From Desulfovibrio sp. (GTDB taxonomy: Bacteria > Desulfobacterota > Desulfovibrionia > Desulfovibrionales > Desulfovibrionaceae), in assembly GCF_019424165.1 (NCBI RefSeq), contig NZ_JAHZAA010000035.1:1-18341 (forward strand): a stretch of 18,341 nt of DNA, in the 5' to 3' direction. Under the pieces are notes generated by a model. That model was not told the origin of the DNA. It did no database searches and saw nothing but the letters and a program-made list of their open reading frames with translations. Positions 1-8,000 of the stretch are shown in pieces; positions within the stretch are counted from its first letter, which is position 1, and every line of letters starts with the position of its first letter. A program made the translations under genes and the position numbers.

Positions 1-862
<862 letters not shown>

Positions 863-866
863 AGCC

Positions 867-1016
867 ATGCGCGTCAACATCCTGCTCGCTTGCACCGAAT
901 GCAAGCGCCGCAATTACGCCACGGTCAAGAACAAGAAGAACACGACGGGTCGTGTCGAACTGAAAAAGTTCTGCCCCTGGTGCAGAACCCACACGGTTCA
1001 CCGCGAAACCCGGTAG
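867..1016 (+). CDS. rpmG: Ribosomal protein L33, zinc-binding form
   Basis: A 49-residue protein beginning MRVNILLACTEC, the usual length for L33 of the 50S subunit. It keeps two CxxC pairs, C9/C12 and C36/C39, so this is the zinc-binding (C+) paralogue type rather than the cysteine-free form. The stretch RRNYATVKNKKNT is typical of the family. The start is set by GGAG at 856-859, 7 nt before the ATG and overlapping the tuf end. It lies directly upstream of tRNA-Trp and secE, an arrangement common in bacteria. The gene is shorter than many ORF cut-offs and is easily missed. Confidence 0.96.
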   Translation: MRVNILLACTECKRRNYATVKNKKNTTGRVELKKFCPWCRTHTVHRETR

Positions 1017-1031
1017 TGACTTCATAAACGC

Positions 1032-1108
1032 AGGGCAGTAGCTCTAACGGCTAGAGCGGCGGTCTCCAAAACCGCATGTTGGGGGTTCGAATCCCTCCTG
1101 CCCTGCCA
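1032..1108 (+). tRNA. trnW: tRNA-Trp (anticodon CCA)
   Basis: A complete cloverleaf can be drawn by eye. The 7-bp acceptor stem is AGGGCAG (1032-1038) with CTGCCCT (1098-1104). The D stem is GCTC/GAGC. The anticodon stem is GCGGT/ACCGC around the loop CTCCAAA (1064-1070), with anticodon CCA at 1066-1068. The T arm GGGGG-TTCGAAT-CCCTC has one G-T wobble. The discriminator G and an encoded CCA tail end at 1108. It closely resembles E. coli tRNA-Trp in the anticodon arm and 3' end. It lies between rpmG and secE, so it is probably cut out of a longer tuf-rpmG-secE-nusG transcript by tRNA-processing RNases. Confidence 0.97.
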
Positions 1109-1130
1109 TTTTTTATCTCCGGACAACATC

Positions 1131-1370
1131 ATGGCAAAAAAACAAGCTCAAGCTGCCGACCTCAAGGCCGATAAAGCCCCCAACGTCTTCGTGCGCTTTG
1201 CGCGCTATGTCGAAGACGCCAAGGCCGAATTGCGCAAAGTGACGTGGCCCACGGTAAAAGAAACACGTAAAGCCACACTGGCTGTGTTGGGTTTTGTAGC
1301 CGTGATGGCCGTCATTTTGGGGTTGGTTGACCTTGGTCTGTCATCCCTGATCAAGACCATACTGTCCTGA
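1131..1370 (+). CDS. secE: Preprotein translocase subunit SecE
   Basis: A 79-residue protein of the short, single-span SecE type. The cytoplasmic amphipathic segment at about residues 24-45, with VEDAKAELRKVTWPTVKETR, is the family signature. It is followed by one membrane helix (about residues 50-75, AVLGFVAVMAVILGLVDLGL). SecE clamps SecY in the inner-membrane SecYEG channel. The charged N-terminus (AKKQAQAADLKADKA) is a variable extension. The Shine-Dalgarno is weak (CGGA about 8 nt upstream). nusG starts 8 nt after the stop; secE-nusG is one of the most conserved bacterial gene pairs, which supports the call. Confidence 0.96.
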   Translation: MAKKQAQAADLKADKAPNVFVRFARYVEDAKAELRKVTWPTVKETRKATLAVLGFVAVMAVILGLVDLGLSSLIKTILS

Positions 1371-1378
1371 AGGCCGAT

Positions 1379-1951
1379 ATGAAAGATCCTGTTATCGACG
1401 AAACTTCCGAGCTGTCGAAAAAAGCTCGCTGGTACATTGTGCACACCTACTCGGGATTCGAGCAGCGTGTGCAGAAAACCATTAACGAGTTGCGCCGCAC
1501 CGGGCAGGAACAAGGCCTGATTGAAGAAGTGGTGGTTCCTACCGAAAAGGTCATTGAACCTACCAAGGGCGGACAGCAGCGCACTTCTACGCGCAAGTTC
1601 TACCCCGGTTATGTGATGGTGCGCATGGTCATGACCGACCTGTCCTGGCATCTGGTGCAGTCCATACCCAAGGTTACAGGTTTTGTGGGCGGCAAAAACC
1701 GTCCCACCCCCATGCGTGATGGAGAGGCGGAACGCATTCTGTCACTGATGGAAACACGCCAGGAAACCCCGAGACCCAAGTTCAACTTTGACAGGGGTGA
1801 CGAGGTGCGCGTCATTGAAGGGCCTTTTGGAGGCTTTAACGGCGTGGTGGAAGACGTTAACTACGACAAGGGGAAGCTGCGCGTCTCCGTCTCCATTTTC
1901 GGGCGACAGACGCCGGTGGAACTGGACTTTGCGCAGGTTTCCAAAGGCTAG
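1379..1951 (+). CDS. nusG: Transcription termination/antitermination factor NusG
   Basis: A 190-residue NusG, slightly longer than the 181 residues of E. coli. The NGN domain runs from about residue 16 (RWYIVHTYSGFEQRVQ) to 125 and includes FYPGYVMVRM and the VTGFVGG segment. The KOW domain is about residues 137-190 (GDEVRVIEGPFGGFNG, then VSVSIFGRQTPVELDF). NusG binds the RNA polymerase clamp and links it to Rho or ribosomal S10. The start is supported by AAGG 5 nt upstream and by the close coupling to secE. A hairpin terminator begins directly after the stop codon, so the tuf-to-nusG unit can end here. Confidence 0.97.
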   Translation: MKDPVIDETSELSKKARWYIVHTYSGFEQRVQKTINELRRTGQEQGLIEEVVVPTEKVIEPTKGGQQRTSTRKFYPGYVMVRMVMTDLSWHLVQSIPKVTGFVGGKNRPTPMRDGEAERILSLMETRQETPRPKFNFDRGDEVRVIEGPFGGFNGVVEDVNYDKGKLRVSVSIFGRQTPVELDFAQVSKG

Positions 1952-1976
1952 AACCCTTCGTTTCCGAAGGGTTTTT
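1952..1976 (+). terminator. Intrinsic terminator after nusG
   Basis: A perfect 9-bp stem, AACCCTTCG (1952-1960) with CGAAGGGTT (1965-1973), has a 4-nt loop TTTC and runs into TTTTT (1972-1976). It begins right after the nusG stop. No convincing promoter was found between here and rplK, so partial readthrough into rplK is likely. Confidence 0.85.
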
Positions 1977-2125
1977 GCGGAAGGGATACATTCCCTGTCC
2001 GCACGGCGCGTTGCAGCACCCTTGATCAGCACGCCGTAAAAAATGCCACCTAACCTTGCTTAATGACTTGCCCCCGCGCGGCGGCCACGGCCGATCTGCG
2101 CGAGCATTGATGAAGGACAAAGCAA

Positions 2126-2548
2126 ATGGCCAAAAAAGAAGTTGCCAAAATCAAATTGCAGATTCCTGCGGGCGCGGCCAACCCCTCCCCGCCGGTGGGT
2201 CCCGCCCTGGGTCAGCACGGCCTGAACATTATGGGCTTCTGCAAAGAGTTCAATGCCCGTACCCAGGACCAGAAAGGCATGATCATTCCTGTGGTCATCA
2301 CGGTGTACGCCGACCGTTCCTTCACCTTCATCACCAAGACGCCTCCGGCCTCGGTGCTGATCATGAAGGCCGCCAAGATCGAAAAAGGCTCCGGCGAACC
2401 CAACCGTAACAAGGTTGGCAGCCTGACCATGGCCCAGGTGGAAGAAATCGCGAAGCTCAAGCTGCCCGATCTCAATGCCGCTTGCCTGGAATCTGCCATC
2501 AAGTCCATTGCGGGTACGGCTCGCAGCATGGGCATTGACGTTAAATAA
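2126..2548 (+). CDS. rplK: Ribosomal protein L11
   Basis: A 140-residue L11, normal length. The N-terminal domain has the conserved PPVGPALGQHGLNIMGFCKEFN loop (given here as its key residues PPVGPALGQ and GLNIM), the region tied to thiostrepton binding and stringent-response signalling. The C-terminal rRNA-binding domain includes GSGEPNRNKVGSLT and ends in IAGTARSMGIDV. L11 forms the base of the L7/L12 stalk. AAGGA 8 nt upstream of the ATG supports the start. The leader from 1977 to 2125 can form short GC-rich stems (for example ACGGCG 2003-2008 with CGCCGT 2032-2037). In E. coli the L1 protein represses this mRNA through its leader; I could not identify an L1 site here. Confidence 0.97.
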   Translation: MAKKEVAKIKLQIPAGAANPSPPVGPALGQHGLNIMGFCKEFNARTQDQKGMIIPVVITVYADRSFTFITKTPPASVLIMKAAKIEKGSGEPNRNKVGSLTMAQVEEIAKLKLPDLNAACLESAIKSIAGTARSMGIDVK

Positions 2549-2726
2549 GGCCACGCCGCATCGCGGGGGTTACGGCCCCATGCAGTTTGCAGCTTTATCG
2601 GCCTTGGGCGCAGCCCGGCGGTTCTAAACAGACTCCGCCTGCAACGCCATCGTTGAAATCAATTGTACTGCCGCCTTCGCTCAAGCAGAAGACCGGCAGG
2701 AGATGCAAAACGACAAGGATTATCTC

Positions 2727-3434
2727 ATGCCCAAACATGGCAAAAAATTTCGCAATGCCCTTGAAGGTACAGACCTTCTGGAGCGTTTCAGCATTGAAGA
2801 CGCTGTTGGCAAGTCGCTGGGCGCGGCCCTTGCCAAATTTGATGAAACCGTAGACGTGGCCATCCGTCTCGGTGTTGACCCCAAATATTCCGATCAGATG
2901 GTGCGCGGCGCCGTCACCCTGCCCAACGGGCTTGGCAAGACCGTGCGCGTGGCCGTTTTCTGTAAGGGCGAAAAGCAGGCTGAAGCCCGCGAAGCCGGTG
3001 CGGATATCGTGGGTGCTGAAGACCTGGTGGCCGAAGTCAAAGCCGGCAACCTCAACTTTGACGCTGCCGTTGCCACTCCCGACGTTATGGCCCTTGTGGG
3101 CCAGATCGGCCGCCTGCTTGGCCCCCGCGGCCTCATGCCCAACGCCAAGACCGGCTCCGTCACCTTTGACGTGACCAAAGCCGTGAGTGAACTCAAGGCC
3201 GGTCGCGTTGACTTCAAGGTGGACAAGGCCGGCGTGCTGCATGCGCCTTTGGGCAAGGCTTCTTTTGGTACCGAAAAAATTCTCGGCAACCTCAAGGCCC
3301 TGCTTGATACTGTGAACCGCCTCAAGCCTTCTTCGGCCAAAGGCACCTATATGGTCTCCATGACTATTTCCACGACGATGGGTCCCGGTTTCAAAGTGGA
3401 CATGACCCAGGTCAAAAAATTTCTTGAGGGGTAA
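2727..3434 (+). CDS. rplA: Ribosomal protein L1
   Basis: L1 is the 23S rRNA-binding protein of the mobile E-site stalk, and in E. coli the translational repressor of rplKA. From the ATG at 2727 (MPKHGKKFRNALEG) it is 235 residues, the family length. That start has AAGGA with a 7-nt spacer. An in-frame ATG at 2703 would add 8 residues, but its AGGAG touches the start codon, so 2727 is preferred. Family motifs include VRVAVFCKGEKQAEAREAGAD (short form KGEKQAEA), LLGPRGLMPNAKTGSV and the C-terminal STTMGPGFKVD. The gap to rplK is 178 nt, unusually wide for this pair. A strong hairpin follows the stop by 8 nt. Confidence 0.96.
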   Translation: MPKHGKKFRNALEGTDLLERFSIEDAVGKSLGAALAKFDETVDVAIRLGVDPKYSDQMVRGAVTLPNGLGKTVRVAVFCKGEKQAEAREAGADIVGAEDLVAEVKAGNLNFDAAVATPDVMALVGQIGRLLGPRGLMPNAKTGSVTFDVTKAVSELKAGRVDFKVDKAGVLHAPLGKASFGTEKILGNLKALLDTVNRLKPSSAKGTYMVSMTISTTMGPGFKVDMTQVKKFLEG

Positions 3435-3442
3435 CTCTCAAG

Positions 3443-3477
3443 TTTGATGGCGGCCTGGTTTACAGGCCGCCATCAAA
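3443..3477 (+). other. 15-bp perfect hairpin between rplA and rplJ
   Basis: TTTGATGGCGGCCTG (3443-3457) pairs without mismatch with 3463-3477 around the 5-nt loop GTTTA. There is no U-tract after it on either strand, so it is not a classical intrinsic terminator. It may be an mRNA-processing or 3'-end stabilising structure for rplKA, or a pause site before the L10 leader. Confidence 0.7.
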
Positions 3478-3503
3478 ATGTCTAAGGAACAGGAATACGA
3501 GTC

Positions 3504-3551
3504 GAAGACGGCAGGCGGGCCTAGCCCTTAATTGCCCTGCCCAGACGCTTC
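3504..3551 (+). promoter_or_regulatory. Candidate L10 leader (ribosomal autoregulation element)
   Basis: The segment folds as an outer GAAG (3504-3507)/CTTC (3548-3551), a middle GGCAGG (3510-3515)/CCTGCC (3536-3541), and an inner GGGC (3517-3520)/GCCC (3524-3527) stem. The sequence AGACGGCAGG resembles the AGAC-GNAGG core I recall for bacterial L10 leaders, where L10(L12)4 binds its own mRNA and represses rplJL. It lies about 50 nt before the rplJ start, the expected place. A covariance-model scan would settle it. Confidence 0.65.
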
Positions 3552-3601
3552 TACTTTGGCTCGGCATTCCACCTGGCAACCCCGAACGTGAGAGGTATCA
3601 C

Positions 3602-4126
3602 GTGAAAAGGTCTGAAAAAGCCGCAGTTATTGAAGCCATCAAGGCCAAGGCCGACAAAGCTTCTTTTGCTGTGCTGACGGACTTCAAGGGTATGACGGTG
3701 GAAGAGCTGACGAACCTGCGTGGCAGCCTTCGCACGGCTGGCGGCGAATATCTCGTCGTTAAAAACACGCTGGCGCGTATAGCTCTGACCGACGGCACGC
3801 ACGACGTAATCAAGGACAAGTTCCGCGAAAACATCGGCGTGGCCTTTGGGTTCGATGACCCTGTGGCGGTGGCCAAGGCGTTGAGTGATTTTGCTAAGCA
3901 GAGCAAGCTTTTTGAATTGCGCTGCGCCAGCCTGGACGGCAAGGCTCTTGAAGCCGCCCAGATTGACGCTCTGGCCAAGCTGCCCGGTAGGGAACAGCTT
4001 CTTGGCCATCTGCTCGGCACAATGAACGCCGTGCCCACCAATTTTGTGTCGCTGTTTGCCAACGTGCTGCGTGGCCTGCTCTATGCCCTCAAGGGTATTG
4101 AAGAGCAGAAGTCCAATGCCGCCTAG
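3602..4126 (+). CDS. rplJ: Ribosomal protein L10 (GTG start)
   Basis: A 174-residue L10, beginning at GTG (3602) with GAGAGG 6 nt upstream. The N-terminal rRNA-binding part contains KRSEKAAVIEAIKAKA, the DFKGMTVEELTNLR motif and YLVVKNTLARIAL. The C-terminal helix (about residues 140-170) is the docking site for L7/L12 dimers. L10 anchors the GTPase-activating stalk on the ribosome. It is followed after 51 nt by rplL, the usual pair. The GTG start together with an upstream leader element fits translational control of the rplJL unit. Confidence 0.96.
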   Translation: MKRSEKAAVIEAIKAKADKASFAVLTDFKGMTVEELTNLRGSLRTAGGEYLVVKNTLARIALTDGTHDVIKDKFRENIGVAFGFDDPVAVAKALSDFAKQSKLFELRCASLDGKALEAAQIDALAKLPGREQLLGHLLGTMNAVPTNFVSLFANVLRGLLYALKGIEEQKSNAA

Positions 4127-4177
4127 TTGTGCATCACCGCAATCATCCGACTTTAAGCCAAAGATCAGGAGACTATC

Positions 4178-4564
4178 ATGGCCGTTACCAAAGAAGAAGT
4201 TGTTGAATTTATCTCCAATATGACCGTTCTTGAACTCTCCGAGTTCATCAAGGAACTGGAAGAAAAGTTTGGCGTGTCTGCCGCTGCCCCCGCCGCTGCC
4301 ATGATGGTGGCCGCCCCGGCCGCCGGTGGCGCTGCTGATGCCGCTGAAGAAAAGACCGAGTTCGACGTCATCCTGAAGGAAGCCGGCGCCAACAAGATCG
4401 GCGTCATCAAGGTTGTGCGCGCTCTGACCAGCCTTGGCCTCAAAGAAGCCAAAGAAAAGGTCGACGGCTGCCCCTCCACCCTGAAGGAAGCCGTGTCCAA
4501 GGAAGAAGCCGAAGACGCCAAGAAGCAGCTGACCGAAGCCGGCGCTGTTGTCGAAGTGAAGTAA
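4178..4564 (+). CDS. rplL: Ribosomal protein L7/L12
   Basis: A 128-residue L12. The N-terminal dimerisation domain is residues 1-35 (KEEVVEFISNMTVLELSEFI). An Ala/Pro-rich hinge is at about 36-56 (AAAPAAAMMVAAPAAGGAAD). The C-terminal factor-binding domain starts at EEKTEFDVIL and contains NKIGVIKVVRALTSLGLKEAK (short form GVIKVVR). It recruits EF-Tu and EF-G to the ribosome and is present in several copies per ribosome. CAGGAG lies 6 nt before the ATG. Glu, Lys and Ala codons are strongly biased to GAA, AAG and GCC/GCT, typical of highly expressed genes. A strong terminator follows. Confidence 0.97.
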   Translation: MAVTKEEVVEFISNMTVLELSEFIKELEEKFGVSAAAPAAAMMVAAPAAGGAADAAEEKTEFDVILKEAGANKIGVIKVVRALTSLGLKEAKEKVDGCPSTLKEAVSKEEAEDAKKQLTEAGAVVEVK

Positions 4565-4587
4565 GCACGTTTTTTACGCGCTTTATG

Positions 4588-4613
4588 GCGGGGCCTTCTG
4601 GCCCCGCTTTTTT
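4588..4613 (+). terminator. Intrinsic terminator after rplL
   Basis: GCGGGGCC (4588-4595) pairs perfectly with GGCCCCGC (4600-4607) around TTCT, followed by six T residues (4608-4613). It sits 23 nt after the rplL stop and should cut ribosomal-protein transcripts off from rpoB. In E. coli this gap holds a partial attenuator; here the stem looks strong enough for near-complete termination. Confidence 0.93.
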
Positions 4614-4635
4614 ATTGGACACAGCTTTTATTCTG

Positions 4636-4664
4636 CTGACATTCTGTTTTTGCAAGCGTATTTT
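4636..4664 (+). promoter_or_regulatory. Candidate sigma-70 promoter 1 for rpoBC
   Basis: CTGACA (4636-4641), a 17-nt spacer and TATTTT (4659-4664). Five of six -35 bases match consensus and the spacer is ideal. It lies directly after the rplL terminator in an AT-rich stretch. Confidence 0.5.
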
Positions 4665-4668
4665 CTTT

Positions 4669-4697
4669 TTGCCAACGGCGTATTTTTTGTTTATATT
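4669..4697 (+). promoter_or_regulatory. Candidate sigma-70 promoter 2 for rpoBC
   Basis: TTGCCA (4669-4674), a 17-nt spacer and TATATT (4692-4697), five of six matches in each box. The start point would be near 4704, leaving a leader of about 325 nt before rpoB. It is the best promoter I can see in this gap and would make rpoBC independent of the ribosomal-protein promoters. Confidence 0.6.
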
Positions 4698-4736
4698 TGG
4701 CAAGCGGAAAATTTATTCCAAAAAAAGCTTGCCAAA
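4696..4736 (+). repeat. 10-bp inverted repeat at the rpoBC start region
   Basis: TTTGGCAAGC (4696-4705) and GCTTGCCAAA (4727-4736) are perfect inverse copies 21 nt apart; inside them GGAA (4706-4709) can pair with TTCC (4716-4719). The left arm overlaps the end of the -10 box of promoter 2. It could be an operator, or a 5'-leader hairpin in transcripts from promoter 1. Confidence 0.6.
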
Positions 4737-4843
4737 ACTTAAATTTCTTATTATGTATCCTCTTTCATGAACGGCACAGGAGGCCTTTTTCTGTTTAATA
4801 TAACTTACTGTATAAGTACATATTTTTAAGGTAGATACCCGAG

Positions 4844-4881
4844 CCCAAGCCCTGTTTACCCAGACAGGGATGGGTTTTTTT
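4844..4881 (+). terminator. Attenuator-like hairpin in the rpoB leader
   Basis: CCCA (4844-4847) pairs with TGGG (4871-4874) and CCCTGT (4850-4855) with ACAGGG (4864-4869), with a small internal loop and an 8-nt apical loop. Seven T residues follow at 4875-4881. This is an intrinsic-terminator shape lying 147 nt before rpoB and downstream of the candidate promoters, so it would act as an attenuator of rpoBC. I found no clear antiterminator partner or leader peptide. Confidence 0.7.
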
Positions 4882-5028
4882 CGCCTTACCCCGCACAGTA
4901 AGCAATTGCCTCCCGCCGTGTCTTACGCTTTCAGGGTGCAGTGACAGCATGTTTTTTGCCCGCCGGCTTCGGCAGATACTTCTTTGTCGCTCCGCCGGGG
5001 CGCAACCGCTACCTATCTTGAGGTACCC

Positions 5029-8000
5029 ATGGGCCAGCTCACCAAACAGTTCGGCAAGATCAAGATCTCCCTCCCCATTCCCCATCTGCTGAATCTGCAG
5101 ATAGACTCATATGAAAAGTTTCTTCAGGAAGGTGTTCCAGAAGCCGAACGCCGCCCTGATGAAGGGCTTGAGGGCGTTTTTCATACGGTCTTTCCCATTG
5201 AAGACTTTAACAAAACTGCCAGTCTGGAATTTGTCAGCTATGAAATAGGCGAGCCAAAATACGACCAGGCCGAATGTATTTCGAAAGGCCTGACGTACGA
5301 AGCCCCCATGCGCATTAAAGTGCGCCTTGTGGTGTATGATGCCGACGAAGCTTCGGGCAACCGGACCATTCGCGACATCAAGGAGCAGGATATCTATTTC
5401 GGTACCCTGCCCCTCATGACCGAAAAGGGTACCTTTATCATAAACGGTACCGAACGCGTCATCGTCAATCAGTTGCAGCGTTCGCCCGGCATCATTTTCG
5501 AGCACGACGGCGGCAAGACGCATACCAGCCGCAAAGTGCTGTATTCGTGCCGGGTCATCCCCATGCGCGGTTCCTGGCTGGACTTCGACTTTGACCACAA
5601 GGACATTCTCTACGTCCGCATCGACCGTCGGCGCAAAATGCCCGCCACCATCCTGTTCAAGGCTATGGGCATGAGCAAGGAACAGATCCTTGACTACTTC
5701 TATACGCAGGAAACCTACCGTCTGGAAGAACGCAACACCATTTTCTGGGAAGTGCGCAAGGAACTGTACCGCAAGGACAACGCCTATGCCGACATCGTCG
5801 ACAGTGAAGGCAATGTCATTGTCAAGGCCGGCAAGCCCATTACCAAGCGCAGCTGGCGTCTTATCTGCGAAGCGGGCATCGAAGCCATTGAGATGCGCCC
5901 CGACACTCTGGACGGCATGTTCCTGGCCGGAGATGTGGCGGACCCCAAAACCGGCGAACTCTTGGCCGAAGCTGCGGACGAGATCACTCCCGGGCTGCTG
6001 GACCGCATACGTGATGCGGGCATCAACCGCGTCAACGTGCTGCATACCAAGGGCAACGACACCTCTTCCTCCATCCGCGACACCCTCATGCTGGACCGCA
6101 TTCCGGACCAGTTGAAGGCGCAGGAGGAAATCTACCGTCGTCTGCGTCCTTCTTCGCCGCCCACAGCGGAAATTGCGGCCAGCTTCTTTGACAACCTGTT
6201 CCGCAATCCCGACTACTATGATCTGTCGCCCGTGGGCCGGTACAAGCTCAACCAGCGCCTCAGCCTGGATGAGCCCTCCGACCTGCGCACCCTGACGGAC
6301 CACGACATTCTCACGGCCATCAAGGTGCTGGTCAACCTCAAGGACAGCCACGGCCCCGCCGACGATATCGACCATCTCGGCAACCGTCGTGTGCGCCTGG
6401 TGGGCGAACTGGTGGAAAACCAGTACCGCATCGGCCTTGTCCGCATGGAGCGCGCCATCAAGGAGCGCATGAGCCTGCAGGAAATCTCCACGCTCATGCC
6501 GCATGACCTTATCAACCCCAAGCCTGTGGCTGCCGTGCTGAAAGAATTCTTCGGCACATCGCAGTTGTCGCAGTTTATGGACCAGACCAACTCCCTTTCC
6601 GAAGTGACGCACAAGCGCCGCCTTTCGGCTCTGGGACCCGGTGGCCTGACCCGTGAACGCGCAGGCTTTGAAGTGCGCGACGTGCACACCTCGCACTATG
6701 GCCGCATCTGCCCCATTGAAACGCCTGAAGGTCCCAACATCGGCCTTATCGTTTCGCTGACCACCTTTGCCAAGGTCAATGACTACGGCTTCATTGAAAC
6801 GCCCTATCATGTGGTGCGTGAAGGCCGGGTCACCGACGACGTGGTCCACCTTGACGCCTCCCGCGAAGGGGATCAGGTGGTGGCGCAGGCCAACGCGGTG
6901 CTGGATGAGCAGGGCAACCTGGTGGATGAATTCGTTACCGTGCGTGTCAAGGGCGAAGTGGAAATGCGCCATCGCGACGAAGTGACCCTTATGGACATTT
7001 CGCCCAGCCAGATGGTTTCCATTTCGGCCGCACTCATTCCCTTTCTGGAGCATGACGACGCCAACCGTGCGCTCATGGGTTCCAACATGCAGCGTCAGGC
7101 CGTGCCCCTGCTCCGGTCCGAGAAGCCCCTTGTGGGAACCGGCATGGAAGTGGACGTGGCCCGCGACTCCGGCGCGTGCATTGTTGCTCCCGCTGACGGC
7201 AAGATCGAATACGTGGATGCGGACCGCATCGTGGTGGCCTACGAGGGTGATGTGTACAAAAAGCAGGGCGGCGTACGCGCTTACGACCTGCTCAAGTACC
7301 ACAAGTCCAACCAGAACTCCTGCTTTGGACAGAAGCCCAGCTGCTACCCCGGCCAGATTGTCAAAAAAGGCCAGATTCTGGCTGACGGCCCCGGTATTGA
7401 CGATGGCGAACTGGCCCTCGGCAAGAACCTGGTGGTGGCCTTCATGCCCTGGTGCGGCTACAACTATGAAGACTCCATCCTTATCTCCGAACGCACGGTG
7501 AAGGAAGACGTCTTCACGTCCATCCACATTGAAGAATTCGAGGTGGTGGCCCGCGATACCAAGCTGGGACCCGAATAAATCACCCGCGATATTCCCAACG
7601 TCAGCGAAGACATGCTGCGCAACCTGGATGAAAGCGGCATTATCCGCATCGGCGCGGCAGTCAAGCCCGACGACATCCTGGTAGGCAAAATCACCCCCAA
7701 GGGCGAAACCCAGCTTACCCCCGAAGAAAAGCTCCTGCGGGCCATCTTCGGCGAAAAGGCCAGGGATGTGAAAAACACGTCCCTCAAGGTCCCCCCGGGA
7801 GTGGAAGGCACCATTATTGACGTCAAGGTCTTCAACCGCCGTTCCGGCGAAAAAGACGACCGCACCCTGGCCATTGAGGGCCATGACACCGCAGTGCTCG
7901 ACCAGAAAGAAGCCGATCACATGCGCGCCCTTACGGACCGTACCCGCGCGCTGCTGATTCCGCACGTGGTGGGCAAACAGGTGGCCTCATCCCTGCCCGG

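Noticed and set aside
2703..2726. An earlier ATG for rplA
   Set aside because: Its AGGAG is directly adjacent to the ATG with no spacer; ATG 2727 has a normal spacer and gives the family length.
4729..4757. A third rpoBC promoter (TTGCCA with TATGTA)
   Set aside because: The -10 box matches only three of six bases; it is also part of the inverted repeat.
5107..7965. A 952-codon ORF antisense to rpoB
   Set aside because: Same codon-opposite-codon effect as for rpoC; rpoB is clearly the coding strand by family similarity.
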